Source of the DNA: Cladorrhinum sp. PSN259
Lineage: Eukaryota > Ascomycota > Sordariomycetes > Sordariales > Podosporaceae
Length of the DNA: 64,000 bases
Assembly: GCA_033725935.1 (NCBI GenBank)
Contig: MU867079.1
Span: forward strand, 412,366-476,365
Direction of reading: 5' to 3'
Shown: positions 47,808-60,344 of the stretch, in pieces
Numbering within the stretch: position 1 is the stretch's first letter
Layout: each line of letters begins with the position of its first letter
Program-made: the position numbers and the translations under genes
The notes under the pieces: model-generated
Told to the model about the DNA's origin: nothing
What the model saw: only the letters and a program-made list of their open reading frames with translations
Databases searched by the model: none

Positions 47808-47947
47808 CTGGTTGAAAAAAAAAAAAAAAAAAAAGAAATAAGAAAGAAAAGGGAAGTGGGTGGAGGCGGGGCGTAATATTTAATGGCTGCATGCGTTGTT
47901 GATAGCGATAGTGACCATTGTTTTTAATCGATATACTTTTTCTTCGG

Positions 47948-50900
47948 TCAGAGCACCATGTTCCACCTCACTTTCTTCCCTTTCATCATAGCCAAGACAC
48001 CCACGGGCAGGAACTGCTTGTCAACCAAGTTCAAGCCGCCAAATTCTTCCAGCAGCTCGTCGGCGTAGAGTTGCAGGAACCACTTCTGCTGCGCGTCAGG
48101 CTTGAACTCGCCAGCCGCTAAGAACTGTCTAAGCTTGGTTTCAGCTTGACCACTGAGGTTGATCTCGACGGCTTTCGGAACAGAAAGAAGTTTATTGTAT
48201 TTGTCGCCGAACTGGGTGCTGAATTTTTCGCGAAATCGGCTGTACTCCTCCAGCGAAATGAATGTATCGAGAGCAGCACGCGTCCTGATCTTCTCCTCGG
48301 ACCACTCGCCCTCCACGTAGATGCTACGCAGCTTACGTCGTCGTGCGCTCTCCCCCAGTGACTCGAAATGCTTTTTGGCAGTGAGATAGTCGTCTCGTTC
48401 GCTCTTGAGGTATTCGTCAACGATATCATCGGGTGTCTCCTCAATTTGGTCTCTGATCAGGAACAAACCGACGAAAGGGTTCCGAAGTCCCAGGCCTCCA
48501 AGCTGTTCAGGCAAGAAAATAAATGAGTCGGGCACTGAGACGCCGAAACGGGCTTGAATCATTGATTTAAGATGATCGGTCACACTGCGCTCATTGCCGC
48601 TGCCATCGTCGGGGAAGAGCTTCCGAAAGATGCTGGAATATGTGCTGAGAATATCCTTGACATGCTCTCGTCCAAAGCAAAAGGCCGGCTCGCCAAACGT
48701 GCTGCTGAAGAAACGGCCAATGCAGCTGTTCCAGGTCTGAACCCATGACAAGACGCTCTTGGATTCATCGAGTTGCGTCTTGAGCTGCTTCACATGCTCA
48801 AAGACGAGATCCTGATTGATAACCCACCTACCCGTGTCCTGATCAAGCGTCAAGAAGCCAACAGTAACGGCTCCGGTGGGTAATACCTGAGAAACCTTGG
48901 GATCCTTCTCCGACCTCCCAGAAAGATAAACAGACCCGGTCTTTCTGTAGTTGAAGTTCAGGCCGAACACCTTGGCGAATGATTGCATGCCCTCCCAAGC
49001 CTGGGCGACCCCGGCAGGCTCACCAAGCAGCCAGATGTCATCGTGCAGTCGATACAGGAGATTGCCGGTCTCGCGATTGACAGACACATCCATGAAGAAG
49101 AGCACCAGCTCTCCAATCAGTTTCTCAGAGGCATGTGCCATGGGAACACCTCTCCTGCGATTGCGTGGGCCCCGAGGCACCCGGTCGTCAGAGGCCGCAT
49201 CCAAATTCAACGGCGCTCCAAGGTACTTCTTGAAGAAATCGAGCCACTGCTGGCCAAAGCCGACGTATCGCATCACAGAATATGCCGTGCTGTGGGACAG
49301 GCCTGTAGCGTACCACTGCAAATCCGTCTGAACTAGCGCGACACCATTCTCAGCCTCTGCCCGAGTGTCATGAGTCACCCCCCGGAGACGATGGACAAGT
49401 AACTCGGTAGAGAGGTGTCTCAGTAACCGCTGCTTGATACCGGACTTTCTGGTGGCATCGTTTGAGCCGCGTGCAGCCTCACTTTGACTATCATCGCTGC
49501 GACCACTATCATCATCGTCATTGTAAGGGTTGTGTTCCGCCAGTGAGGTCTCGCTGCCTGGCAGTGCTGTGAGGAAAAAGGTATCCATGTACTCTGACCT
49601 GCGGATGTCCTCGACGTTGTTGTGGCCGTTTACCCCATAACAGTTGAGATAGTACTTGCGTCTTTTCTTGTCATCCTCCGACAGTGTGCAATGTACGCCC
49701 TGCTCGCGCTTCCAAACGTCCTCCATGAAGGTCTTTAGAGCTCGCTTTACAATAGCGCAGAGTCTAATGCTGATATACTGAACAAAAATCATCTGCAAGA
49801 TGTCGTCGTCGGCCCAAACTCTGTATTTCCCGTTCAGCCCGGCGCGGGGCAAGACGCGGATTCCGTCCTGGCCGGTATTCCAATCCCACCGCTCCAGGTC
49901 GGAAAATCGCATATTGAGAACATCGGCTATCTCTGATTTGGCGACGTCATTCTTCAAAAAGTCGCGAAGAATGGCCTGCTTCTCATCGCTGATGATGTCC
50001 TCGGTCAACAGACCGTTGATGCAGTTGGTGAGGGACCCGTTGTCAAATGGCGAAGTCTCGCGCATGAAGAACATGGTGCTGTCGGAAATGTGTTCACGAA
50101 GGTCGGCGAGTGCATTCTGGCTCTTCTCGTCCGTAAATAGACAGTCGAGGAAGTTCCGGATCTCGTCCTCGCTGGTCTCGAGCGGTTCGAAGACGACAGC
50201 CTCGAATTGGTCAACAAGTTCACTCAACCGTTGGCGTTGACGATCTTGGACAAACTCAAAAGAGTCGCTGTTGGCATCGTCGCTGGTGCCGCCGGATGAG
50301 AACTCTTGTGAAGGTGGCTGATTGATCCACTCAGTCAAAAGGCGTGAGTAGAGGTGAGCCATGTCGAGTTTTCGACTCTGCACATCAAGCTTAGTGCGGA
50401 GCTGGCGGCCAAAGCTGGCCAGCTTAGGAAGGGGAATCGAGGCATCGTATTCTGACTGGGCTAGCCAGCGGGAGATGTTCTTGAAGGTGTGTTCGTTCTG
50501 AGCACCTGGGTAGAGCTCGCTGAAGGCCTGCAGGAGACAAGAGAGACGACTCCTTTCGTCGACGGCTGCATCGGCTTTATCGAGGAAACTGCGCTTGCGA
50601 GTTTCGTACGACTGGCGGCGGGACTCGAGCTCACGAATCTTGCTGAAAGTGATGCTCTGTAAGGTGTTGGAAAGAACCGACTTCGGAGAGGCTAGGGTTG
50701 AAGTCAAGCTGTGAGCGACAGTAGGTTTGGTAGGGCTGGCTGAGGGGTGGCTCCTAGTGTTGCGTGCGGGGGTCGGGGGAGCGAGGTTTGGCAGACCAAA
50801 GTACTTGGGAGGTGAGGCAATATCATCAGCTCTTCCGGAATCGAGGGAAACATCGGAAGGGTCCACGAGAGCCTGAATCCACGGCAGAATGCGGTACTCT

Positions 50901-51366
50901 TCAGCCAAAGTCAAAGCCTCCTCAACGGGAATCCAGACGTTGCCAGCCGTGTCCTTATTGCTCGTAGTCGGAAGAGACTTGATGTATTTGCGCTCTGCCT
51001 CCTCCTCTTCCAATGTTGCGTATGGAAAGGTAGCCTTGAACATTCCAGTAGCCGATACGTAGCCGTCCTCGCTACGGCGCATCAAAAAATAGCTGCTAGG
51101 CGATAAGTTGTCAATTCTCCAGATTGGCGATATAATTCCCTTGGGAAGAGGAGCACGGAGGTGCGCGTAGTCGAATGTCTTGTCGTCGTCCGGGTCGAGC
51201 TTGGTACGCCCTAACCTGCGACGCGAGACAAGGTCGAGATCTATCGATACATAGTAAGTTTCTGATCAATTGCTCCAACTTACGGAGGACTGGGGCAAGT
51301 CATACGCGAAGGCACATCTTCCGTAAGGAAGTGGTTGCGGCGTTCTGGAAGCTTCCGGATCATCAT
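47948..51366 (-). CDS. rvt: RVT reverse-transcriptase-like protein with N-terminal Bqt4-like APSES domain
   Basis: Two exons, 51366-51284 and 51215-47948, with a 68-nt intron (GTAAGT, TTACTA branch, CGCAG), give 1116 residues. Residues 42-150 match the APSES/KilA-N-like domain of Bqt4-type proteins: FDYAHLRAPLPKGI, SYFLMRRSEDGYVSATGMF, EEEEAERKYIKSL, NVWIPVEEALTLAEEY. Exon 1 (IRKLPERRNHFLTED) also fits that family. A disordered linker (150-212) leads into an RVT-type region: a helical N-part (ITFSKIRELESRR, LYSRLLTEWI), then RT motif A QTDLQWYATGLS near 659, motif B RRGVPMAHASEKLIGELVLF, motif C LHDD near 752 and motif D GLNFNYRKTGSVYLS. Catalytic aspartates are intact. RVT genes are single-copy cellular RT relatives; the Neurospora protein polymerises nucleotides in vitro, preferring NTPs. 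No transposon features flank it. Confidence 0.85.
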
Positions 51367-52970
51367 GAGTCGAGGCTAAGGAGCAGCTAAGCTCGTGTAG
51401 TGTAATTTACAGACTCTGCGGATATTGAGCTGGAAGGGAGATGCTGGATTGGAACAGCAATGACGGAGAATTGCAAGATGGATGGAATGAAGAATGAAGT
51501 TTGTATTGATGAAGCTTGTGGTGATGATTTTTGACAGCTCTAGAGCAGAGACAAGAGAGAGGAAGAAGCGGCGCCATCTTTATACTCGCCTTACCTACTA
51601 CCTCACTGATATCCCTTTGCTTCAGGTCGCAGCCAATTCCGGCAAGCCCCGCGAAAGGATAAGAACCGAACAACACATTGTCGACCACTGTACAAGTGGT
51701 GATGGGGGGAGGGGTTTTGGCGGTGCCAAGCCAAGCATTCATTCGCGAATGAGAATCAGGGTCAAGGCAGCAGCAGGCAGCAACTGGGGTTAGAGTAACA
51801 CGAGAGCTTCGAACAGCAGAGGCTGAAAGAGATGTGCATTGGAGCTGAAGGGCGTTTGCCGATTCAAAGTTGTAAGTTGCACATTGCATGTTATTCCAGG
51901 CTGCAAATGGACGACCACCGATCAGAGGTTAAAGTTTGACCCCGCTCTAGTCCAAGGCCGCATGTTAGTGGATAGACAGTGTCTACAAGGATGCAGAATT
52001 TGACTCGACAAGACAGATTGAAATTCTGAATTAGATAGATAGCTGATATTTCTCATGTAGACAGAGAAGAGCGTGCCGCTACACCATTGTACTAGCGCTA
52101 TCTGGAATCGAACCAAATACAGTACATCTTTCTCCAGTGCAGACCATAGACCAAACCAGTCATCTTTCAGCCATGGCATCTGGCATCATCATCCGACGCC
52201 GTTTTCAGACCGCCAAGACTCCAAAATTGAAGATGACTCCTTGTTTTCCGCACTGTGATCGGCGCATCAACCATGGACCTGAAAGTCGAACTTGGAGCTC
52301 CGACAACGGACAGAACCAATGCTTTGGAAGTCTAAATTTCAGGTACCGGCAGTCAACCCCAGATCAATCTTGACCGCAACGCCATGTCTCAAAATAATCT
52401 TGGGTCTATTGGTTCGGGTGAGACAGTGCCAGGCCCAACCCTCCAGGTGTGTCGGATCAGGATCCCCCGCATTTTCACACAAAACCCTTGAAGTGGGGGA
52501 TAAAGATAATCCCGCCAGGAATCTCACCGTCTTACTCTTTTTCTTCAGTTTTATAAAGACCTCATGTTGAGCTCCCGCAACCTTGAGATCTATTTTCGAA
52601 TAATGACACCAATTTTGTAATTGAGAAGATCGCGCATCCAGCTGGATCCAAAACGGTGTTAGTCCAGGCCAACAGAGAGTTGCAGGTTGAGTGGAAAGCG
52701 CTCCTCGAATCGGAGACGTTCTCCGCTTAAGTTTTTTTCCCCGCCAAAAGCTCGCTAGCTTACCCCCCTCCCCTCCCCCACCTCAACTGCGAGCTTGCCA
52801 GAATCGGCCACTAAGAAACACCACATACCGTCATTCCCATCCTAAACACCACGCCATCTCCCAAACCCATAAATCACCAACATCCCTTTTCTCAGCGGTC
52901 TCTCTCTGAAGGCGCATGCAGGGCCCGGAAGCCAATTGAGCGCCCCATAGTGCACACAGTTTGGAGAACG
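51367..52970. promoter_or_regulatory. divergent interval between RVT and AROM genes
   Basis: Both genes are transcribed away from this 1.6-kb stretch, and no coding frame in it is convincing. TGACTC, the core of the Gcn4/CPC-1 site TGA(C/G)TCA, occurs at 52001-52006 (followed by G) and 52234-52239 (followed by C); neither is a full match. A tRNA T-arm-like string lies at 52101-52117 on the minus strand. C-rich leader sequence occurs at 52745-52900. Confidence 0.45.
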
Positions 52971-55900
52971 ATGGCTCCCTCAGATCCCACGAGGATCGCC
53001 ATTCTGGGCAACGAGGACATCATTGTCGACCACGGCATCTGGCTCGACTTTGTGACTCACGATCTCCTCCAAAATACCCCTTCGTCCACCTACGTCCTAA
53101 TCACTGACACAAACCTCTACGATACCTACGTACACCCCTTCCAGACCATCTTCGAAAAAGCCGCCGGCGACAATGCCCGCCTCCTCACCTACACCATTCC
53201 TCCCGGCGAGTACTCAAAGGGCCGCGAGACCAAGGCAGAGATTGAGGACTGGATGTTGTTACAGCAATGTACACGCGACACCGTCATTATCGCCCTTGGC
53301 GGCGGTGTCATTGGTGATATGATCGGTTATGTCGCCGCTACCTTCATGCGTGGTGTTCGCTTCGTCCAGGTCCCAACTACCCTGCTGGCCATGGTTGACT
53401 CTTCTATTGGTGGAAAGACGGCCATCGACACTCCCATGGGCAAGAACTTGGTTGGCGCTTTCTGGCAACCCCGTCGCATCTACATTGACCTGGCATTCCT
53501 CGAGACTCTGCCAGTGCGCGAATTTATCAACGGCATGGCCGAGGTCATCAAGACCGCTGCCATCTGGGACGAGTCCGAGTTTACCACCCTGGAGGAGAAC
53601 GCCCCCGCCATCCTCGAAGCCATTCGCTCGAAATCCTCCGACTCCTCTGGCCGATTGGCCCCTATTCGTGACATATTAAAACGCATTGTCTTGGGATCGG
53701 CTCGTGTCAAGGCCGAGGTTGTGTCAGCTGATGAGAGGGAAGGCGGGCTCCGGAACCTCCTCAACTTTGGCCACTCCATCGGCCATGCCTACGAGGCTAT
53801 TTTGACCCCCCAGGTTCTGCACGGAGAATGCGTCGCTATTGGTATGGTCAAGGAGGCTGAACTTGCCCGTTTCCTTGGTGTCCTCAACCCCGGCGCGGTT
53901 GCGCGTTTGACCAAGTGCATTGCCAGCTACGAATTGCCCACATCGCTTCATGACAAGCGCATTGTCAAGCTGACTGCCGGCAAGGAGTGCCCCGTTGACG
54001 TCTTGCTCCAGAAGATGGGTGTTGATAAGAAGAACGACGGCCGCAAGAAGAAGATTGTGCTCCTTTCGGCCATCGGAAAGACTTATGAACCCAAGGCCAG
54101 CGTGGTTGAGGACCGCGCCATCCGCATCGTTCTCTCCCACGCCATCAAGGTCACTCCAGGTGTTCCCAGAGATCTTTCCGTCAGCGTGACCCCTCCAGGC
54201 TCCAAGAGTGTGTCTAACCGCGCCCTGGTATTAGCCGCTCTCGGAGAGGGAGAGACGCGCATCCGCGGGTTGCTGCACTCAGATGACACTCATTACATGT
54301 TGACTGCCATCTCGCAGCTTCAGGGTGCCTCTTATTCATGGGAGGATGCCGGACAGGTGCTGGTTGTCAAGGGAAGAGGCGGAAAGCTGCTGGCCAGCGA
54401 GGAGCCCCTTTATCTTGGCAACGCTGGCACGGCCGCCCGCTTCCTTACAGCCGTTGTGACTGTTTGCTCTCCCTCAACCACTTCCTCAACCATTTTGACG
54501 GGCAACGCGAGAATGAAGGTTAGGCCAATTGGTGCACTTGTAGATGCCCTCCGCTCCAACGGTGTGGCTGTCAAGTACCTGGAAAAGGAGCACAGCTTGC
54601 CAGTTCAGGTTGATGCTGTTGGAGGCCTTGAAGGTGGCCTCGTTGAGCTGGCCGCAACTATCTCATCGCAGTACGTCTCTGCGATTTTGCTGGCCGCCCC
54701 TTACGCCCGCAAGCCCGTGACCCTCACCTTGGTCGGCGGCAAGCCTATTTCGCAACCGTACATCGACATGACCATCGCCATGATGGCTTCCTTCGGCGTC
54801 GAGGTTGAGCGCTCCGCCGAAGACCCCAACACCTACCACATCCCTCAAGGTGCCTACAAGAACCCAGCAGAGTACGTGGTTGAGAGCGATGCCAGCTCGG
54901 CCACTTACCCATTGGCCGTTGCTGCCATCACCGGCACCACGTGCACCATTCCAAATATCGGCTCCAAGTCTCTCCAGGGAGATGCTCGCTTTGCTGTCGA
55001 CGTCCTGCGTCCTATGGGCTGCACTGTGGAACAGACTGACACCTCAACCACCGTTACTGGACCTCCCATTGGCACCCTCAAAGCCATCCCCCACGTTGAC
55101 ATGGAGCCTATGACTGATGCCTTCTTGACTGCATCAGTACTTGCTGCTGTTGCTGATGGCAAGACTCAAATCACTGGTATTGCAAACCAGAGAGTCAAGG
55201 AATGCAACCGCATCAAGGCCATGAAGGATCAGCTCGCCAAGTTTGGTGTCCACTGTGACGAGCTTGAGGACGGTATCGAGGTGAATGGAAAGCCCTACAA
55301 GGAGTTGAAGGAGCCCCCAAGTGAAGGTATCTATTGCTATGACGATCATCGCGTGGCAATGAGCTTTGGAGTTTTGGCTACCGTTACGCCACACAAGGTT
55401 CTAATTCAGGAGCGCGAGTGCACCGGCAAGACGTGGCCCGGTTGGTGGGATATCATGTCCCAGTCCTTCAATGTCTATCTGGAGGGCGCAGATGACCCGA
55501 CTGAGAAGTGCACCGCCAAGACTTCATCTCGCCAGGGCAACAACAAGTCAATCTTCATTGTCGGCATGCGTGGTGCAGGCAAGTCTACCGCTGGTCGGTG
55601 GATGTCTGATATCCTGAAGCGGCCGTTGATTGATTTGGATGTTGAGCTGGAGAAGAGAGAAAAGACTACCATTCCCGAGATTATCCGCAGCGAGAGAGGA
55701 TGGGAGGGCTTCAGAAAGGCTGAGCTCGACCTCCTTGAAGATGTAATCAAGAATAACTCCAAGGATCATGTCTTCTCGTGCGGCGGCGGCCTCGTCGAGA
55801 CCGAAGCTGCACGGAAGCTCCTCATTTCTTACCAGAAGAGTGGCGGATCTGTTTTGCTGGTCCATCGTGATACTGATCAGGTGGTTGAGTATCTCATGAG

Positions 55901-57727
55901 GGACAAGACACGGCCTGCTTACTCGGAAAATATCCGTGAGGTTTATGAACGCCGCAAGCCGTGGTTCCAGGAGGTCAGCAACTTCCAGTATCATAGCCCG
56001 CATCATGATGGTTCTGAGGAGGCACCTGCGGACTTTAGCAGGTTCCTCTCGGTCATCACTGGCCTCTCTTCGCACTTTGAGGACGTCCTTGCAAAGAAGC
56101 ACTCATTCTTCGTTTCTTTGACGGTGCCTAACATCGCTACCGCGCTTGACGTGATCCCCAAAGTGGTTGTTGGATCCGATGCCGTCGAGCTCCGTGTTGA
56201 CTTGCTTGAGAGCTACGATCCCGAATTCGTTGCCACTCAGGTTGCGCTTCTCCGGTCTGCTGCCAAAATTCCTATTGTCTATACGGTGCGCACCGTCAGC
56301 CAGGGAGGTAAATTCCCCGATGAGGATTTCAAGCTTGCTCGCGAGCTTTACGAGATTGGCCTTCGGACTGGAGTTGAGTACTTGGACTTGGAAATGACCA
56401 TGCCAGAGGACATTCTCCACGCCGTGACTGAGTCAAAGGGCTTCACTCGCATCATTGCATCCCACCATGACCCCAAGAGCAAACTTTCTTGGAAGAACGG
56501 AGGATGGATCCCTTACTACAACAAGGCGTTGCAGTATGGCGACGTGATCAAGCTTGTTGGAGTTGCAAAGGAGGTGGCTGACAACTTTGACTTGACCAAC
56601 TTCAAGATGAAGATGCTTGCTGCTCATCAGAAGCCAATCATTGCGCTGAATATGGGCACTGCCGGTAAGCTTAGCCGGGTGTTGAACGGATTCATGACTC
56701 CTGTTTCGCATCCTGCCTTGCCATCAAAGGCTGCTCCTGGACAGCTCTCGGCTGCTGAGATCAGACAGGCGCTTGCCTTGGTTGGCGAGTTGGAAGGCAA
56801 GAAATATTACCTGTTTGGAAAGCCGATCGCTTCATCCCGGTCTCCTGCTTTGCATAATACCCTGTTCAAGGCTACGGGCTTGCCGCATGAGTATGATCTG
56901 TTGGAGACCGATGTTGCTGTTGATGTTAAGGACATTATTCGGTCTCCCGACTTTGGTGGTGCTTCTGTGACTATCCCTCTCAAGTTGGATGTCAAGCCCT
57001 TGTTGGATGAGATCTCGGACTCGGCTAATGTTATTGGTGCCGTGAACACCATCATCCGTGTGGCTGACAACAAGCTCCGGGGAGACAACACCGACTGGAT
57101 GGGTATGGTTTTCTCCCTCCGGTCCGCGGGTATCGTCAAGCGTACTTCTAGTTCCCCGGCTGCCGGTATGGTTGTTGGATCTGGCGGTACCACCCGCGCT
57201 GCTGTCTATGCTTTGCACCAGCTGGGATACTCGCCCATCTATATCGTCGCTCGCAGCAGTGAAAAGATTCAGGAACTCGCCGATGCCTTCCCTGCTGATT
57301 ACAACATCAAGACTCTTACCACTCCTCAAGAGGTTGCGGGCTGCGGAGAGACTGAGCTGCCCAGTGTCGTGGTTAGCTCTATCCCTGCCGACAAACCTAT
57401 CGACCAGGGTATGAGGGAAGTATTGGTTGCCAGTTTGAGGCATCCGGGTGCGACGAAGGAGGCAAACCACAAGAAGGTGTTGTTGGAAATGGCCTATACG
57501 CCTAGACACACGCCGCTTATGCAGTTGGCGGAGGATGCGGGGTGGAAGACTATTCCTGGGTTGGAGGTTTTGGCTGGTCAGGGATGGTATCAGGTATGTT
57601 GACAGCAACCTATGTGTATCTCTGGAGACGATCTTTTAACTAACATTGGGTATAGTTCCAAATGTGGACAGGTATTACGCCGTTGTATACCGATGCGAGA
57701 TGGGCCGTGATGGGTGAGGAGCAGTAA
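52971..57727 (+). CDS. aro-1: pentafunctional AROM polypeptide (shikimate pathway)
   Basis: Exons 52971-57593 and 57656-57727 with a 62-nt intron (TAACTAAC branch) give 1564 residues, the usual length. Five domains follow in order: 3-dehydroquinate synthase (about 1-385, GGGVIGDMIGYVAATFMRG and the histidines of NFGHSIGHAYE), EPSP synthase (about 397-840, PPGSKSVSNRALVLAAL near 407), shikimate kinase (from 860, Walker A GMRGAGKST at 865), type I 3-dehydroquinase (about 1045-1270, IASHHDPKSKLSW) and shikimate dehydrogenase (from about 1276, FGKPIASSRSPALHN). Together they make steps two to six of chorismate synthesis from DAHP. All key motifs look intact. The start MAPSDPTRIAILGNEDIIVD fits the family; an in-frame ATG at 52950 adds seven residues. 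The last 23 residues (FQMWTGITPLYTDARW) come only from the spliced exon. Confidence 0.97.
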
Positions 57728-58367
57728 GGGATGCATGCATAAGGGATACGATGTATGAGATAAGTGGGAGGATGATTTACAGGATTGTTGTCTTTGGGAA
57801 AGCATAAGGGGAGGGTGGCGCTGGAACCTAAAAAAGCGTTTTAGAAAGTTTTGTTGTTTCTAAAAGTTGGCGATGGGGTTGAATATCATGGAGCATTGTT
57901 TTTTGTTCGTTCAACTTCTATGATATGTATGTATGGTGGTTTTGAATGTGAAAGAGTGGAACTGGGTATATGTAGATATTGATTCAAGGGGGCATGATCT
58001 CGGAGTAAACACGATTGCCATACGACAATGTGAGTTACTTGGGTATTATAGAGACAATGTACTCCAATGGCATTTGGGGTTTGGGGGTGAGCAAGCGAGC
58101 CTTTGGTGATGTTCTTGTGGGTTAAGGAGAGTAAACAAAAAAGACTTACCCCCTGAGTTTGGAGAGAATGCAAAGCCAGCATTGCGGTGTCGCTGTGACA
58201 GCTCACTGCTTTGTTTTTGATACAAGTACTATATATATATCTATCATGATTGCATTGTTACCTGCGGATATAGTTTTGGAGTTTTGCTTTCTTGCTCTTT
58301 TCCTTTTTTTTTTTTTTAATACTTAATTCTTCCTTTGTTATATATACGCTCTATTTTTGTAATCCGC

Positions 58368-58368
58368 T

Positions 58369-58415
<47 letters not shown>

Positions 58416-58416
58416 C
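58368..58416. repeat. (CA)n-(TA)n microsatellite
   Basis: About 13 CA units run directly into about 11 TA units. Confidence 0.95.
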
Positions 58417-59919
58417 CCTCTATTTTGTATACATACATGTTAGGTTGGTCTCGCGACTGACTTTTGCCAATGTACAGTACAATAGGTGTGTTTAATTTTT
58501 ATTGTTTGTAATTTCTTTTTCTTTGGGGGAGGGTTTTTTTCTGGCCGCAGCTGGGTTTCTTCATTTTACAACATATCTAGATAGCTGGTAAGCCAGACTC
58601 AGTCTGGGGCGGTTTTTTTTTTTGGGGGTCTCGACTCGTCATGTTTCAATGATGGCTGTTTTTGGACGGGGGATAGAAGAAGCCTCGACTAGTTAAGTAG
58701 TATATTATCATGGCTTCCGATATATTGTTTTCTTTTAAGGAGTAAACTTGATGCCCCTTACCTAGTCTTAATTACTCTGAATCATCAATTCCCAGTGAAC
58801 CTGCCGGTATTCGTCAGGGGGGGTTTCCTCGGTGTGATATAACTTGTAAGGGTTTTTAGGAAAGGCTTTTGAAGTAGATGATACGTGGGTGACTTTTACT
58901 TTTTTTTTTCATTGAGTACTTCTTCTTTATCTTCTTCTTGTTCAAAGTCTAGTCTATACTCGTTAACAAGCCAGTCTTCTCCACCAATATATTGCGGTTT
59001 GCAGCAGTATTTGAGCCCGTTCAATCCAGTGGGTTCTGATGCCTAGATACGTCCTGATACTTTTCCCTGGACTATCACCATGCTGCTGTGCTATTGGTTT
59101 GTCTATTCTACATATAACTGAACCTAATTAGTATGGATATATATGTGCGGATCCTTCAATGTTGTAGATATTTTATTTATTCTATTATATGTTGTGTATT
59201 ATAATATTTATGCCGTGTACATATCTCAACCGTTAGATTTATCTCTGATATTATTCCTGGTGTTTTTTTTGGGAGGGATTTCATGCAATTTTGTTGCATA
59301 GAAAGTAACGTTCTGGAATCTCTCTATCACGGTAGTAGTGGAAAAAAGGGGGTGCGTTACACTCTTTTGCCCCTTTCACTTTTCCATTGTCCTCCCCCTC
59401 CTCCTCCCCCTCTCCCCTCTTGGCTCTCATTGCTCTTGGCTCTCATCGCTCTTGCCCGCGTTTCTCCCCAATCCTCTTGGCCATTCTTGTCTCTTCATGC
59501 CGTTCTCGCCTCTCTCTGGACACTTACCACCCTGTCATACCGTTAGTTCTCCCCGTCTCCCCGTCTCCTCCCCGCAGCGGGAGTGTTTACTAAAATCCTT
59601 TTTTTATGCAGGTACGAAACGGCCACTAAGTTTTCTCCTGTCCTCAAACGGACATAAAGAAAGAGACAACGTCAGCATGTGGCGTTAGACCAAGTCTTGG
59701 ATTATTGATGTTTTTTTTTTTTGGGCCGTTGGTAAAAAATTCCTTTTTTCCTGAAAAAAACAGAACCTTTCCTCCCTCACCCCCCTCCCCACATATACAT
59801 ACATACATGGGCTTCTTTTCTGGCAATGGTGATAATTTTCTTTTTTCAAGATCTTTCATCTGTCCGTCATGATTGGCCACTAACCCACCCACACACACAC
59901 ACATACTCTCTCTCTCTCC

Positions 59920-60344
59920 TTACGTGAGATCTTAATTAATAGTAAAATAACACTGAAGCCGGCGTGCGGTGCGATGCGATGCGATACGTAGGGTGATATT
60001 TTTATTCGGTTGACTTTCCTATTCAAGCGATCGAATCGTCGGGAGGGAATGCGGCTCAGTAAACATGTTGTAGTTTCATCATCAAATCATTTTTGAGCGT
60101 TCCAAGTCTCGATCGTGACATGTATGATTGGCGAATAAGAACCCCCCGATCTTGAGATGGTGTAATGTTTACGTGAGATCTTAACAAGGATTCCTTTTTT
60201 TATTATTTCTAATATCATTTTACTTCGGATTTTTTTCATGATGATGTGACTGACATGGGCTCTAAAATAATGTTGTTGCTTGGTTGGTTTCCGACGGTGG
60301 AAATTAAAACTCTAGAATTTGTGTGTGTATTTTACGTGAGATCT
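59920..60344. repeat. three dispersed copies of TTACGTGAGATCT
   Basis: The 13-mer occurs on the plus strand at 59920-59932, 60169-60181 and 60332-60344. The first two copies agree for 16 bases (adding TAA). The sequences between the copies are not similar, so it is not a simple tandem repeat. Confidence 0.7.

Noticed and set aside
47948..51366. Telomerase reverse transcriptase or a LINE/retrotransposon RT
   Set aside because: Motifs around LHDD and the N-terminal helical region fit RVT rather than TERT; there is no TEN/TRBD pattern, endonuclease, RNase H, terminal repeats or poly-A target duplication.
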